From: Didymodactylos carnosus
Lineage: Eukaryota; Rotifera; Eurotatoria; Philodinida; Philodinidae
DNA length: 46,201 nucleotides
Assembly: GCA_905250885.1 (NCBI GenBank)
Contig: CAJNOQ010000576.1
Location: forward strand, 1-46,201
Reading direction: 5' to 3'
This document shows positions 1-12,346 of this stretch, one piece after another (position 1 is the stretch's first letter; every line of letters begins with the position of its first letter). A program made the translations under genes and the position numbers. The notes beneath the pieces were generated by a model. It had not been told where the DNA came from. It searched no databases and worked only from the letters and a program-made list of their open reading frames with translations.

Positions 1-272
1 TCAACATCTCAAGGCAGGAAAATTCATTAGGATCGAATTTTTTCCCGTCGTACTACTATGACCATGGGCTACCAGTGTGGCAAGTTTCAAGTCAAAATTC
101 GAAAGTCGGATTTTGCTTGAAATCCAAGCTCTATAGGCAAAAACTGACTAAAAATCCAATATCTCAACAACAAAGCACCATGGGGATGAATCAACTTAGG
201 GTATTTCACTACTCACTGAGGTCTACAAGATACAAGTAGTTCGAGTTCAAAAGTGATTTATAACCTCAAGAG
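1..272. other. no gene seen
   Basis: Stop-rich sequence in all frames, ending where the large foldback repeat begins. I see no coding signal or RNA gene here. Confidence 0.4.
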
Positions 273-1766
273 ATTCCCTCGTCAGCTTGATTTCGCCCTG
301 CACAAAGTTTGCTCTATTTGTGTAAGGAAAGAAAGGTATTGCTGGTACGTCCCAGCTATGTCCATCATCATGGACACAATAGAAGATCCTCTGGAAGCCT
401 TTGCTCATCTAGAAACAATAGAAGACCGGGGTCTTAAACGTGACAGTCCCTTTAGATGCGTTCGGCTGTGCTAATTCGGAATATCCCATTCATTTAATCC
501 CGAAGAAAAATATTCTATTCACCGGATGTTTGATATACCCACGCTTAGTATTTTTGCCTCGTTTCGGCCACAGTCACACGACAGATGATTAAAAGTCAAT
601 TATATTCTCATAAAACAAGCAGGGTTATTCGAACTCAGTACAAAAAATTATGTGTAAATCAGCTCCATTTTCCGGGATGAACAGAAAGATGAACTGATAA
701 ACTGGCGCAGCTCAGGCAGAAAGTAAGCTTTTATGCTGGAAAAATGCACTTACAGAACCTTATCAAATCGAGCGCCTCCTCTGATATTACACATCTTACC
801 TGGTAATGTGAAACGAACCAACAACGAAAGAAAAATGGTTCGATTAGTTTTGACTGTGTTAATTTTATATGAAATATATTTTTTGTTTTTGGATAATAAT
901 CAGTGATGGTTCTCGAAGTTTCTAAGAGAAAACAATAAATCACTGTAGTTGAGATGTTTACGCCATTAAGAAAAAGCGAGAATGATACTTCATTCACTCA
1001 ACTGTGTTCTGTCAATTGATTGAAATAAACACATTAAAAAAAGAAAAGAAAAAGTTGCTTTCTTACCCAATCACATAGAAAATACATGCAGAATAAGAAA
1101 CCGAAAAAAATGGCATTTTATCTTCATTATCGTCGGTGAATTAATTGTCTCAAGGGAACTCTATCAGAGGTGGACAATTTTGATTGCCTGTTACTCTATT
1201 TTCAACAGGCAATCAAAATTTTCCATGAGAAGCTTCGAGAACCATGATTCATTATTACCCCGAATACAAAAGATATATTTCATATAAAATTAACAGAATC
1301 AAAACTAATCGAACTATTCTTCTTTCGTTGTTGGTTCGTTCCAGATTACCAGGTAAGTTGTGGAATATCAGAGGGGGCGCTTGATTTGATAAGGTTTTGT
1401 AAGTGGATTTTTCCAGCATAAAAGCTTACTTTCTGCTTGAGCTGCGCCAGTTTAGCAGGTCATCTTTCTGTTCATCCCGGAAAAGGCGGCTGATTTACTT
1501 AAACGTGATTAAAAATTCTACCGAGAGATTTTACAAGCAAAACTATTCCGAATTAGCACAGCCAAACACATCTAAAGAAATTGTAACGTTGAAAGAACCG
1601 GGTCTTCTGTTATTTCCAGATGAACAAAGGCTTCTAGGGGGTCTGCTGTTGTGTCCATGATGCTTCACATAGCTGGGACGTACCAGCAATATCTTTCTTT
1701 CCTTACACAAATAGAGCAAACTTTGAGCAGAACGAAATCAAGTTGAGACAGAATGTCGAGGGAATA
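273..1766. repeat. large imperfect foldback (inverted) repeat
   Basis: The sequence from about 273 to 928 returns in reverse complement from about 1233 to 1766. Shared blocks include the stretch around 300-360 matched at 1670-1740, the block at 690-760 matched at 1400-1470, and the block at 830-925 matched at 1235-1330. The right arm lacks roughly 100 bp present near 490-640. The short open frames at 253-474, 731-997 and 1403-1660 lie inside the arms and show no protein-family signal, so I treat them as chance. It resembles a non-autonomous foldback or MITE-like element. No transposase or clear target duplication was found. Confidence 0.75.
1176..1220. repeat. 17-bp perfect hairpin in the foldback loop
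   Basis: AATTTTGATTGCCTGTT at 1176-1192 is the exact reverse complement of 1204-1220, with an 11-nt loop. It sits in the spacer between the two long arms of the surrounding foldback. Confidence 0.85.
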
Positions 1767-2307
1767 ATTTATTGAGAAAAAACATTTTATGATTTTGAAG
1801 TTAAAGCGCCTCTCTATTCCATCAGCTTTTCAACAATATCAAATTTAGCTGTGGAATAATCAGGTACAGGCACCTCACATTCATTTTCTTCCCCTCTTCG
1901 TGGAGGTAAAAGAAGCGAAAGCAATAACACAAAGCAAGTGAAAAAAATAGTTTAATGGTATATAATTATTTTTCCAACTTCTATTCAACACTTTTGACTA
2001 TGAAGAATGCAAATTCTATTAATATAATAATAATAAATCCTTTTCGTGAATAAATAAATAAAAGCTGAAATGGCATATTGATTAGTTTTTCGTTTCTACT
2101 TGGAAGAAACTTGCAGACTTTTATCTTGGTTCTTCAAAGAGTTAAAAATAAAACGTAGCGTTTATTGAAACGACTAGTGGTTCTACTGAAAGATGCTTGG
2201 CGGCGCAGACGTTTTAAATTCTTATAGTGCTCTACTCGCCTGATGCGAAATTTATCTCTCAGATCATTTTGCGTTAATTGTGAGATATATTATCTTGTTA
2301 AAGGGTG
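1767..2307. other. upstream region of the dynamin-like pseudogene
   Basis: AT-rich sequence with no supported gene. It would have held the promoter and 5' untranslated region of the GTPase gene that starts at 2308. No specific promoter element is identifiable. Confidence 0.3.
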
Positions 2308-4421
2308 ATGGCCATTAATGGAAACCGTTTACATGTGCCAACATCTGATGAGCATAGTATACACTCCGAGACTGAAACCTACACAGAAAAGGCTAAACAG
2401 ATTACAGCCCAAATCAAAGACGATAAACAAGAATGTCAACATATAATATCGACATATGCAGCGGATCCAAATGAAATTCTTCACTTAATTGGTCGATGGA
2501 CACAACAGGAAATTGAAGAATATCGAGGTAATAAATCCATCTTTAAGAATACTATGAAAGAAAAGTGGCTCAACAATGAACTGGCCAATTCAAAAACAGA
2601 CGCTAACAATAGTAAGATGAAACTAATTTTGTCAAATTATGAAAAATTGCAAACTGATGTGCAAGCCACATTATCAATCGAGAATTTGAATAAACTAAAT
2701 AATTTGTTCAATAACAACAACGACGACGCAGAAGAAGAAAAGCGAACAAAGTTAAATGAGTTCATCGACCAACTATTAGAAATAATATCGCTTTTAGAAT
2801 CAATCCACGATTATAAGTACAGCAGTAACAACGTAATAACAACAGCAGAGCAAGAAGAAGACAAACAATCACCATGTCATTTATCCAACACGAAACAACG
2901 TTTATTACATTTAAAGCAATTGAATCAAAAAGAGTTTCATACAGTATGCGTATTCGGGTTAGAAAAATGTGGCAAATCGACATTTATCAATGCACTTTTA
3001 GGATATAAATTTCTGCCCGATGCTATTACACGTTGTACACAAATAAAAACTATAATAAAGCCAATAGCGCCCTTAAAAGAAAATGTATTTGCTTTGATTG
3101 AATATTATAACGATGAAGAATTCAAAAGATTATATGCAACAATGGCAAGAAAAGCCGATGAATCAGCTCAACAATTTCAACAATAAAAGACGTCAGTTGA
3201 ACAGGCAAGACGAGAGTTAACGCTATCAAAAGAATGTTTTACGAATGGTTCATATCAGGAAGAATGTTTGACTAAACAGAGTGATGCTATAACTGACCGT
3301 CAACGTATAATTGACAATTTACATAAATACATTGCAATATTATATTTAAATATTGTCAAACAAGTAACGATTTACACAAATAAATTACCAGGTATGATTA
3401 CTATTTGTCAGAGACAAAATCGTATCTTATACTAAGTATTCTACAAAAATCATCAATTGGAGAGTTTTATTTTATGAGGAAATCTCGCCAGATGATTAAA
3501 AGCATTTCCCTCGAAACATACTTCATTATGCAAAACTTTTTATGCTTATCTAAATCTCACGCTAACAACCTGTACGACCGAGTCCTAAGACCGACAAATT
3601 GAGTTTGGGCTCAGTTCGAGGACTTTTACATCCCGAGTTACAGCAAACGATTGATTTTTCACCTTGTACAAAGTGGTGAAATAACCTAGCGAGAGTGGCC
3701 GAGCTTACAGTATAAGGACTTGTTAAAAGAATCACAATTTTGTTTTGACAGGTAAAAATTATGAAATTCTTGATGTACCTGGTTGTGATTCACCAATCGA
3801 AGAACATCGTCTATCAGGTGTAAAGGCGTTCAAGACTCGGATGCCTTCTTGTTTTTGACCAATGGCCAAAATCCTAGTTTAACAAACGATCAGATCCGTT
3901 TACTGAACGAAATCAAATATGATGGTATTACAAATCGTGCATTTGCCGTTATCACAAAACTAGATTTATGTCAAACAACGGTAAAATATTTTGAACATTT
4001 AACAAAGTCTTTTGAAGAATTAAAAAAAATGGGTTTCTCTCCACAGAATATTTATGCAGCAGCAGCACAACTGACTCTTTTAGAACAAACCCAAACAACA
4101 ACAGAAATGGAACAACTGAAAGTAAAACTCAGACAATACGATCGTTTAACAGATAGATTTGATCAAATTAAAAGAGCTTTATCTCGTTATGTTCAGTATG
4201 AACTACCAAAATCACACATGAAACAAGTGAATGACATTGTTGAACAAAATAAAAAGAGATATGTGAACGAAGCTCTGTTGGTTGCAAAAGAATTTATCCC
4301 GACTGATTTCAACCAAAACAAATCAATAGATGATTATCTTAAACAACTTAATGCAGAAAAATGGGATGAAATATTTGAAAATGATTTCTATGAAGCAACA
4401 TTGAAAACGGCAAACTCCTGG
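2308..4421 (+). pseudogene. dynamin-like large GTPase pseudogene, 5' part
   Basis: The reading frame opens at ATG 2308; an in-frame GTG precedes it but is not needed. The first ~215 residues are charged and probably helical. A dynamin-type GTPase domain follows: P-loop GLEKCGKST (around residue 217), a T-containing switch segment, DVPG (G3) after a GT..AG intron at 3392-3751 that joins in phase 1, and ITKLD (G4) near 3955. Family members remodel membranes by GTP hydrolysis. Two lesions are visible. TAA at 3184-3186 (probably once CAA) interrupts a frame that stays open on both sides to the splice site, and a one-base frameshift lies near 3838-3842. The frame ends at TAG 4422-4424, exactly where foreign sequence begins; the 3' part resumes at 7321. 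The 360-bp intron is long next to the ~56-bp introns nearby. I am confident of the family but cannot name an ortholog. Confidence 0.8.
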
Positions 4422-4869
4422 TAGCTATACTTTAAGGACAGATATAGGTAAAACCAAGGTCTTTAGTTTCCTCACTCCCACCCGGTAGACTGCTTCAATT
4501 TTCTTTTGGGTACTTCCATACAGGTCCGCCCAGTATTACATGAGCTAAAAGCCGGGAAAGTTTGACTATATGCAATCGATAGTCCTACTAAAGGCATTTA
4601 AACGCCCCATAAAAAAATTATTCCGAACATGGTTTTTCCTCGGCCATAAGTTCTGAATTGAAGCATTTTTAGGGGTGCTAGAACAGCGAAATCCCACCAT
4701 ATCTAATACTATCAAGCGTTCTCATACTGCTAGCTGGAAAGAGCATACAAAGTTGTATATTTCGATCCGCAAACGAGATTTCCTCCTCTGACATTCGGAA
4801 AGAATTTTTGACTGGAGGACCTTATCTGTATTAGCAGATATCACTCGTTTTTGTAGCGTGATGGACGAG

Positions 4870-5525
4870 CTCAAAATTTAACAAAACGTGACTTTATTTA
4901 TACTCAAATGAAAGCGGCTTCCAAGTTTGTTCTTATGACGCACCAATGAAGTCTCTAGCACTTTTTACGTCCTCATGGTGAACGTAGCCGTGAGACCTAC
5001 TTTGGCTCTTCCTGGTCTCTTCCGTCGAAAACCACACGTCAGTTCTTCGAGACCTTGTTACCCTACACACTACTCGACTAGTGCCACAAAAGGCACAAGG
5101 TATTGACTTTGGCCAGGTGGATTTTCTTCTGGCGATTTTCTAGAAATCCCATAAAAATCCTCAGTTGTTCATAACTATTGAATCCAAACTAACCCGAAAT
5201 TCGGGTTCAGCATGTCATTTTTTGGGTAATTTAGTATTTTTTCCCGTTCCTGACCCTAGTCAGATGATAGGATTTTGATGCGGTTGCCACTAAAGCGTCA
5301 TAAGAAAAACCACCTGGCCATAGTCAGTACCGTGTACCTTTTGTGGCACTAGTCGAGTAGTGTGTGGGGTAACTAGGTCTCGAAGAACTGATGTGTGGTT
5401 TTCGACGGAGGAGGCCAGGAAGAGCCAAAGTAGATCTCACGGCTACGTTCACCACGAAGAAGTAAAAAGTGCTTTTAGTGAATTGTAGGTGCATAGTAGC
5501 ATAAAAGTGTGTTTTGAGCAAAATA
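4870..5525. repeat. foldback repeat inside the insertion
   Basis: Left arm about 4870-5128 and right arm about 5306-5525 are reverse complements with scattered mismatches. The clearest match is 4975-5125 against 5310-5460. The spacer is about 180 bp. The minus-strand frame at 5324-5521 lies in the right arm and is not considered a gene. Confidence 0.75.
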
Positions 5526-6089
5526 CGTTAGACTATTAGAGAACGGTTTTTTGAGAGCTTTTTGAGGATTGACAACTTTTCTTGAAAAAATTCCAAAAAT
5601 GCGGAAGTTATTTCATTTTGAAGGAAGTACGTTGCTCTACATGATTGGATGTTTTGAAAAAAATTATTGGTTTAATTAAGTTAATCTTTCGAAGTGAAAA
5701 CCCTTGTTTGATATGTTGGCCTCACGATGTAAGGTCATGAAGAAGACGGAGAGATCTCATTCTGAAGAAGAGACTTCACTCTACCGCGTAATATGCTTAG
5801 GGAATACAGACTTTTTTCGCCAGAAATACAGACTTTTTTACATGTGTATTAAGCTCATTAGATGATTGGATAGCCTAAGGTGCCTACTCTTAGAATTCAT
5901 ACTGCATTTGTCAATACAAAAGGTTTCTGAAAGTTTTTACAGAAATGTTCTAGGAAGCCTAAAAACCTGATTATTCTGGGATTTAAATATTTCAGTGCGC
6001 TGAAGGTATGATAAAAATTTTCAACGACGCTAGTCCGTAGAGCAAATATTTCTAGTCAAAATGCGAGCTCTCCCAGCGCTTGGCTATAG

Positions 6090-7075
6090 AGACTTACGGT
6101 TTTCATCATTCGCTAGCCGACACCTGAAGCGATGTTTTCATAACCAAAACCAAATTCGGAAAAAATTGTGAAGACCGGTTTTTCAGGAGATCTATAGAAA
6201 ATCAGTTCAGTCCCTAAACATGGACATACTTCCACAGGTACACAGCCCGACGTGTCATCTACAAAACTGGATCCAAGCAATCCATGGTTCGGGAACTATG
6301 GTCGTTTTTCCTGAAGCGTTACCAGTCCTCTGCCGCTAGATTTGGAACTGTCAGAAATGAATGAAAACATAGGTTATCGGCTATGCTGAATCTCATAGCA
6401 ATGTTAGTTTTTCGAATAAAGTGGAAGAACCGAGTAAAAACCTATATTAAATGAAATAACTCATTTTTAATTATTTTCATCGATCATAACTCAGTGAAAA
6501 TCAATCGAACCTACTTCAGAATGTCAATATATACTCTAATTTATCTACAGTACGTGTAAAGCTCAACAAATGTTTAAAAAACTAACAGAAAATTAAAAAG
6601 TTCATAATTCAGTCAAAATCCATCCAACCTGCTTCAGAATGTCAAGATATACTCTACTTTATCCGTTCATTCTAATTCTATACATAAAATCAATAAAAAA
6701 TATTGTCTTGGTTTCAAAGGTTTCTGCAGAACCTTTCTAATAATTTTGTTTTGTAATGGGTAATAATTCTACACGTACTGTAGATAAATTAGAGTATATA
6801 TTGACATTCTGAAGTAGGTTCGATTGGTTTTCACTGAGTTATGATCGATGAAAATAATTAAAAATGAGTTATTTCATTTAATATAGGTTTTTACTCGGTT
6901 CTTCCACTTTATTCGAAAAACTAACATTGCTATGAGATTCAGCATAGCCGATAACCTATGTTTTCATTCATTTCTGACAGTTCCAAATCTAATCACAATT
7001 TTTTCCAAATTTGATTTTGCTTACGAAAACATCGCTTCACGTGTCGGCTAGCGAATGACGAAAACCGCAATTCTT
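6090..7075. repeat. nested foldback repeat inside the insertion
   Basis: Outer arms 6090-6170 and 6990-7075 enclose inner arms 6346-6560 and 6772-6988. The inner arms are almost identical. The left side carries ~175 bp (6171-6345) absent from the right, a later insertion or deletion. A ~75-bp stretch at 6475-6560 is also repeated directly at 6600-6660. Related sequence occurs at 19800-20400, so this is a dispersed family. Confidence 0.8.
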
Positions 7076-7320
7076 TTTTCGACGAAAACTGTAAACCAAA
7101 GAAAGTGTAGCCTTAAGTATGATTTTCATTTTTCGAAGAAAACAGCGAAAATGTTTGCACGGGATTCAGGTCTGGTGGCACTCGTCTCCTTCTGCATCTT
7201 TTCTCCCCTGTTTAGACAGTCCTGTGCATGGACGTCGTTGCAGTGTAGGTCCATGGCAGAAAAAAACATTTGCGATTAATCGCGAACAATTAACGAGGGA
7301 CATGGCTGAGTTTTTTCCGT

Positions 7321-7917
7321 AGACGAATTTTAATGTATACCGGTCATATAATAAACCAACAACATGATATCGAACGGAAAACGCTTGAATCGTTTGAGAT
7401 ATCCTTATTTCAGATGGATCCCTACAGAATCGAAACAATCGAACGTGAAGAGATAGCAGAAGCGATTACTCGTGCTGTTCAACGTTCATCCGACGAATTA
7501 GCAAGTTATTTATATGACAAGTACGTATGTGCATTACAGCGAATATTAAATGGAATATGTTCAACATCAAACCTATTTCGCACCAATCTAACGGAAGATA
7601 AATGCAAAATAGAAACAACAGCACTGATACTGCGTGTATCACGGCCAATTATAATTGCAACAATTCGCTGGCCCCACGTCTTTATCGATAATCGAATCGA
7701 AGCAGCAACTGAATTAACTCGTATAGCACCATTAATTTCATTTAATCTCTGTGAAAATCAATTATCGGCATTAACAACAACAACCACACCAATTATAGGA
7801 CAATTAATTACAAAAGTTCTAAACATCGATGGAAGTGGGGGTGGACTGTCAATGGCGGCCGAATCAATTGGAATTATTTTTACCGTGGCAACAGCTTTGT
7901 TCCGCAGATTTGTATGA
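7321..7917 (+). pseudogene. dynamin-like GTPase pseudogene, C-terminal part
   Basis: An open frame runs from 7321 (ATG at 7333) to TGA 7915-7917, about 195 residues. It continues the frame that is cut at 4421. The content is helical and charged (ERKTLESFE, then EREEIAEAITRAVQRSSDE), followed by a more hydrophobic C-terminal part with SMAAESIGIIFTVATALF, which could contact membrane as in other dynamin-like proteins. It cannot be made as one protein with the 5' half because of the ~2.9 kb insertion and the upstream lesions. It could be misread as a stand-alone gene. I assign it to the GTPase by frame continuity and position, with no catalytic motif in this part. Confidence 0.6.
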
Positions 7918-8107
7918 CATTTGTTTTGAAACATTAACCTCCCGTATGAGACGAGCTTCATGAGTATGACTTGATGCATCGAGCAATACCATCTGATATT
8001 CCAAATTTTTATTGCACTGCAAGCTGTTAGCGCCTTTTTGGAATAAATTAATTACACATTTATAAGTTGCCGGAAATGCAAGCTTGCAGTAAAATTATAT
8101 TGCCATT

Positions 8108-9340
8108 CTTTTACACACGATTGGATGTTGCTAATCAAAAATATGTGTCTACTAATTTTTTCGAAATAATTTTTATGGGAAAATTTACCAACCTTTTTCA
8201 GATAGGCTATTTTTTTTAAAAAACGGTTTAATTTCCAAAATATCGCCTAATTCTCAGCTTTAATGCTCTCTTTAACTACCAAAGCTATTTTATTCGTATT
8301 CGTCACATAAAACTGAATAAAGCTCGTTTTTGATGCTATTCAAGTATAATGTGATCAGAATATTTTGCATTTAATCGGGATAAGCATTTTGCAAGTCTGT
8401 CTAGGTTTTTCTGGGAAGATCGACTTTTGTAATTCCTTAGAACCGCTGAAAACGCAGCTTTAAAAAAATCGCTCGAATTTCGGAAGATTTTGCTTTGTCG
8501 CTGCCAAAAATTATTTTTATGCAAAAACCAGGGACCTCGATGTCGATTATCTTCTTTACTCTTGTCTCATATTCCGTTATAATGCACTCAACTAGATAAA
8601 AGCTCATAAGGAATTTAAGGAAAGCACTTTAGAGATCTCTATAGGGTTTCCAGGTGGTCTCTAGAAACTTTTACTCCCAAAGTTGGATTTTCAGATGCTC
8701 TTTTACTACTTTTTAATAGTGGAAGTTCAGTTGCTCACCAGCTGAATTGTCATCTGTTTTCATCTCCTCTTTCTCCTCTCTGCTTGTGCTTTCACTCTGT
8801 TGTTGAACATTTTCGTCCGATCAACATTTAGTTGCAAGATTCAGATAACACAATGAGAACAACGTTTAGATAGTATGGGCATAGTAAACGACACAAGCAA
8901 CACAGAAAAATAAGCAACGCTAAACCAGAAATAAATAAGTCAGCATCAATTCTTACTAATTAAACGAAAGTAAAAAAGCGTCTGAAAACTTGATTTTTAT
9001 GGTAAAAGTTTTCCAGACATCGCCTCGAAACCATTTAGGGATCTTCAGAGTATGTTCATTGAGTTTCTCATGACCTTTCACCTATATGACATGCTGATCA
9101 TATTATACTTGAATATCGTCAAAAGTGAGCTTTCTAGACCTAGTTTTATGTGAAGCATATGAAAAAAACAGTTTGGGATGTTAGGAAGGACGGTAAAGTG
9201 ATTTTTTGAAAATTAAGTCGGTTTGAAAAAATGGCTTATCTCGAACAGTTAACAAATTTTCCCATAAAATTAAAAAAAATTAGAAGACATGTTCTTGATC
9301 AGCTCAACGAACAATATTCAACCGTGTGTAAAAGAACGAC
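8108..9340. repeat. degenerate foldback repeat
   Basis: The 8108-8215 block matches the reverse complement of 9230-9338, and the 8338-8362 block matches 9090-9115 in reverse. The arms are diverged, so this is an older element. The interior holds no supported gene. Confidence 0.6.
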
Positions 9341-9654
9341 AACATATGAAGTCGAAACAGATTAAACCAAAAACAAAACACAAAATATATAAATATATAT
9401 ACATTGAAGGATAACATCGAGTCGTTGCACAACTTCAGTCATTGTGCAGAATATAGGAAAGAACAGCGAAGTTGGTTTTTGCAGCTCGTCTGCTAAGATC
9501 AAGTTCGTGTGTTCGATTCTAGCTTTGTGCAAGGATTGATTTTGTGTTTTGGTAGTTTTAGTTTCAGAATGATATAATGGGAATTTATATTCTCGATTTC
9601 GTTCTAGTTCCAGATTAAAGCTTAAACCAAAACAATAGATTTAGCTGGGGTTTT

Positions 9655-10155
9655 TTGCAGACGAGTTGAAGAAACATCTTTTTTGCAAGTTATTTATAAG
9701 CATAAGGACATGACTAATACCAAAAAAACTCTGCTCAGGTCGTTTTCGTCATCGAGATAGGAGACATTGTTTCCTAAAAACTGACTCTTATTTATTGCTC
9801 AGTAAGCAAGATTGAAAATTTACTTAGACAGATGTACCTTTATACTTAGTTTCTCTGGCAACTATAATTTTATAAAACGTCTTCCATGGATGGAGAGAGC
9901 GCGCAAGTTTTGGACTTTTTCCATTTTTAACCAAGTCAGACTTCTGATTAATTCACGGTTTCTACCAATGAAAACTAAGCTCGCACCTAGCAACATGTCT
10001 CTATACTGTACTGGAGCTACTTATGGTTATTTTTCAAATAATGTCTCCTATCTCGGTAACAGAAAAGATCTGAGCAGAGATTTTTTTTGAATGAGTCATG
10101 TCCTTATGCATATAAGTAACTTGCAAAAAAGATTTTGCTTCAACTCGTTCTGTTG
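9655..10155. repeat. foldback repeat
   Basis: The left arm 9655-9775 and right arm 10035-10155 are reverse complements at roughly 80-85 percent by eye. The spacer is ~260 bp. The open frames at 9812-10090 and 10091-10282 lie in the spacer and right arm and have no protein-family signal. Confidence 0.7.
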
Positions 10156-11014
10156 CTTGAAGAAAATTTTATTCGATGTCTTTCCAATGGAAGATTCCAA
10201 ACTCGTCCTGATTTCTCATAACAGCGAATCATCTGACAGATTTTGGTTAAGAAGTCAAAACTTTTTTCTTCGCTTTGTTTGATAGAACGAACCAAATGAA
10301 CTGTCTGGAACGACGTGCGACTAAGTTTAGTATATTATTGTACAGAAAATTTTGACTAATCTCGCTAGGGCTTCAATGCAGCTCTGAAATCCGTTTTTGC
10401 AATAAATTGTTCTCTTGCTCACTGAGTTCAGAAAAGAGTAAAGTTGCATTTTTTGGTATAAACTTGTGCACTATTATCTTGAAGCGTCTTAAAGAAGAAA
10501 AGAAAAATATCTATTTACTTTTCATTGTGGTAAGGCTTGTTTGAACATACATGTGTGAGAACATCCTCTAAATTTAACAAAGACAAAGTAGGCGTTTTTG
10601 GCTGTCCAGAGGAAAATAAAAGTTAAAAATTTCAAAAAAACACAACCGAATCGTTTGGATTTCAACATAAAGATGTTTTTGGATGGTCTACTTGATGACA
10701 TCGTCAAAAAATAGAAAAAATTTACCTTTTGACTTGAGTTTTAAGATAGTTTTCTGGAAAACATTTTTGCAAAAAGGTCTTATTTGCTGGGTTTTGGCAG
10801 TGTCATCAGGTAAATCATAGAAAAACGCAGATTTTAATATCCTGTTTTTTGAAAGTTGTTCAGAAAACATTCATCAACACTATATTTTGAAACGAATAAT
10901 AGTCATTTTCCCTAGAAAGTATTAGGATCATTTGGTTAATCCCTCCACCTTTGTCCTCTTCTTTTGACCGATAGATTGTAATCGATAAGATTAATTCCTG
11001 GACATTATAATTAG
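10156..11014. other. no gene seen
   Basis: Short open frames on the minus strand (10522-10707, 10688-10870) are rich in F and K from homopolymers and are unlikely to be genes. A possible splice acceptor lies at the right edge, TTAG at 11011-11014. Confidence 0.35.
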
Positions 11015-11854
11015 GTCCTAAAACGAAATCTTGGTCAAAGTACAGTGGTTATTCCAGTTTCTGATCCTGCGTTGGTTTTATCTCCAAACAACGTGGATCC
11101 TCCAGAAATGTTACTAAAACCATCGCCACAGATTCCTGCTGCTCCATTATCTGGGAAACAATACGTCAACTTACTCGTACTAGGTCTTACGCAATCGGGT
11201 ATGTGACTCAGAGATGTTTTTGTAGTATACCCACTAAATTCTCTCTTTTTTCAGGTAAATCATCGGTATTAAAATCATTGTTGAACATCCCAACCGACAG
11301 TAATCCATCTGGTCAAAGAATTTTATTTTCATTACACAAAACAACGATTGATCACCTTGTTATTCGAGCATGCGATTTTCAAGGTATCAATCATTTGAAA
11401 ATTAAATACGAAGATATATTACAACATTTATTAAACAACGAAATTTCTCAGCTGGATCGCATCATCATATGTTTTAAATACGAGGAAAATATTCAGCCTG
11501 ATACACACATCTATTTATTTATTCTGTTGAACTATTTAAAACTAATCGGACTGAAAGGTGAAAATATCATTTTAGCACTTACGTTCTGTGACCACTTCAA
11601 ATCTCAAAACGATATTCAAGAGTATGTAGAACAAATGAAAATAAATCCGTTGGTTGGCGAGTTGTTTCAGTATGCTACTAAAATTATACCAATAATAACA
11701 AAAGGGAATTTTAATTATCGTCGGTGAATATTTTAGAATTACCAATGATCCGAACATGTTATACACAGACGAGATCTGGAAAAAATTACAATTATTAACA
11801 GAAAAGCAGGATATATTCAAATTTGTAGCACAAATCAATTGTTTAATCAGTTAA
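11015..11854 (+). pseudogene. AIG1/GIMAP-like P-loop GTPase, frameshifted
   Basis: The coding frame can be followed from a likely acceptor at 11014 through exon 11015-11198, a 56-bp intron (11199-11254, GTATGT..TTTTTTCAG, phase 1) and on from 11255. The splice joins the two halves of a P-loop reading GLTQSGKSS. A later DFQG fits G3, and TFCD in ALTFCDHF may be a degenerate G4, so nucleotide specificity is uncertain. The frame meets TGA at 11725-11727, but a different frame stays open from about 11719 to TAA 11852-11854 with fitting content (ITNDPNMLYTDEIW), pointing to one small indel near 11720. The 5' end is incomplete; no start codon is assigned. AIG1-type GTPases usually act at membranes or in immunity; the role here is unknown. 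Confidence 0.65.
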
Positions 11855-12346
11855 CCGAAACCTTGTCTAAAGTAGACTATTTTCCACTTCACTATAACTA
11901 AATAGAACAGTAGTTACCCTACTTTCAAGATTATTTTTAAGAAGCATTTCCATGTATAAACAACTTTTGACGGGCAAAAAGTCCATATCCGTAAGAAAAA
12001 TCTTCATCTGATGAAAATAAAATATATTACACAGCTATCTGCGTTTTCTTTTCACACCCCTACATTATTTCATCCGTTTCTGGAAGACATTTTGAAATGA
12101 TATTTTGAAAAAAAATTTCCATAAACGGACTTCAAATTCTTTCAGAAAACTTTTTTTGTGTTATTTTTTGATTTTTTCATAATTACCATGCGTGCTGGAG
12201 CTAAAACTATTTTAATAAAAACCTTGAGATGGATTCTGGACGTATATCATGACAGTGATGCTTGTTTCTTAAGTAGCTGACATTGTTTCAGGTGAAATGG
12301 AACAGTCATAACTTGACCATTCTTCGTTACATTTACATTGTCCAAA
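11855..12346. other. no gene seen
   Basis: AT-rich sequence following the GTPase pseudogene. No coding or structural signal recognised. Confidence 0.3.

Larger units (their letters stand above)
4422..7320. mobile_element. ~2.9 kb insertion splitting the dynamin-like gene
   Basis: The GTPase frame stops after a Trp codon at 4419-4421 and an open frame for the missing C-terminal region starts at 7321. If the two sides are placed next to each other they are in the same frame. The intervening DNA contains at least two foldbacks (4870-5525 and 6090-7075), a short direct repeat (about 5806-5846), and no recognisable transposase. The whole could be one composite element or several nested insertions. 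I found no obvious target duplication at the outer edges. Reading it as an intron fails: GT at 4421-4422 joined to the AG at 7321-7322 creates an in-frame TGA. Confidence 0.6.

Noticed and set aside
3690..3730. Box-A-like GAGTGGCCGAG of a Leu/Ser tRNA
   Set aside because: No matching B box or cloverleaf follows, and it lies in the pseudogene intron.
4422..7322. Treating the gap in the dynamin-like gene as an intron
   Set aside because: Joining the GT at 4421-4422 with the AG at 7321-7322 creates an in-frame TGA, and the segment is made of foldback repeats, so an insertion is the better explanation.
9460..9535. tRNA-like stretch with AGTTGGTTTTTGC, CTGCTAA and GTTCGATTC motifs
   Set aside because: The order of D-arm, anticodon-loop and T-loop words resembles a tRNA (Ser-GCT-like loop), but the anticodon and T stems do not pair and no acceptor stem is found. 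At most it is a tRNA-derived relic.
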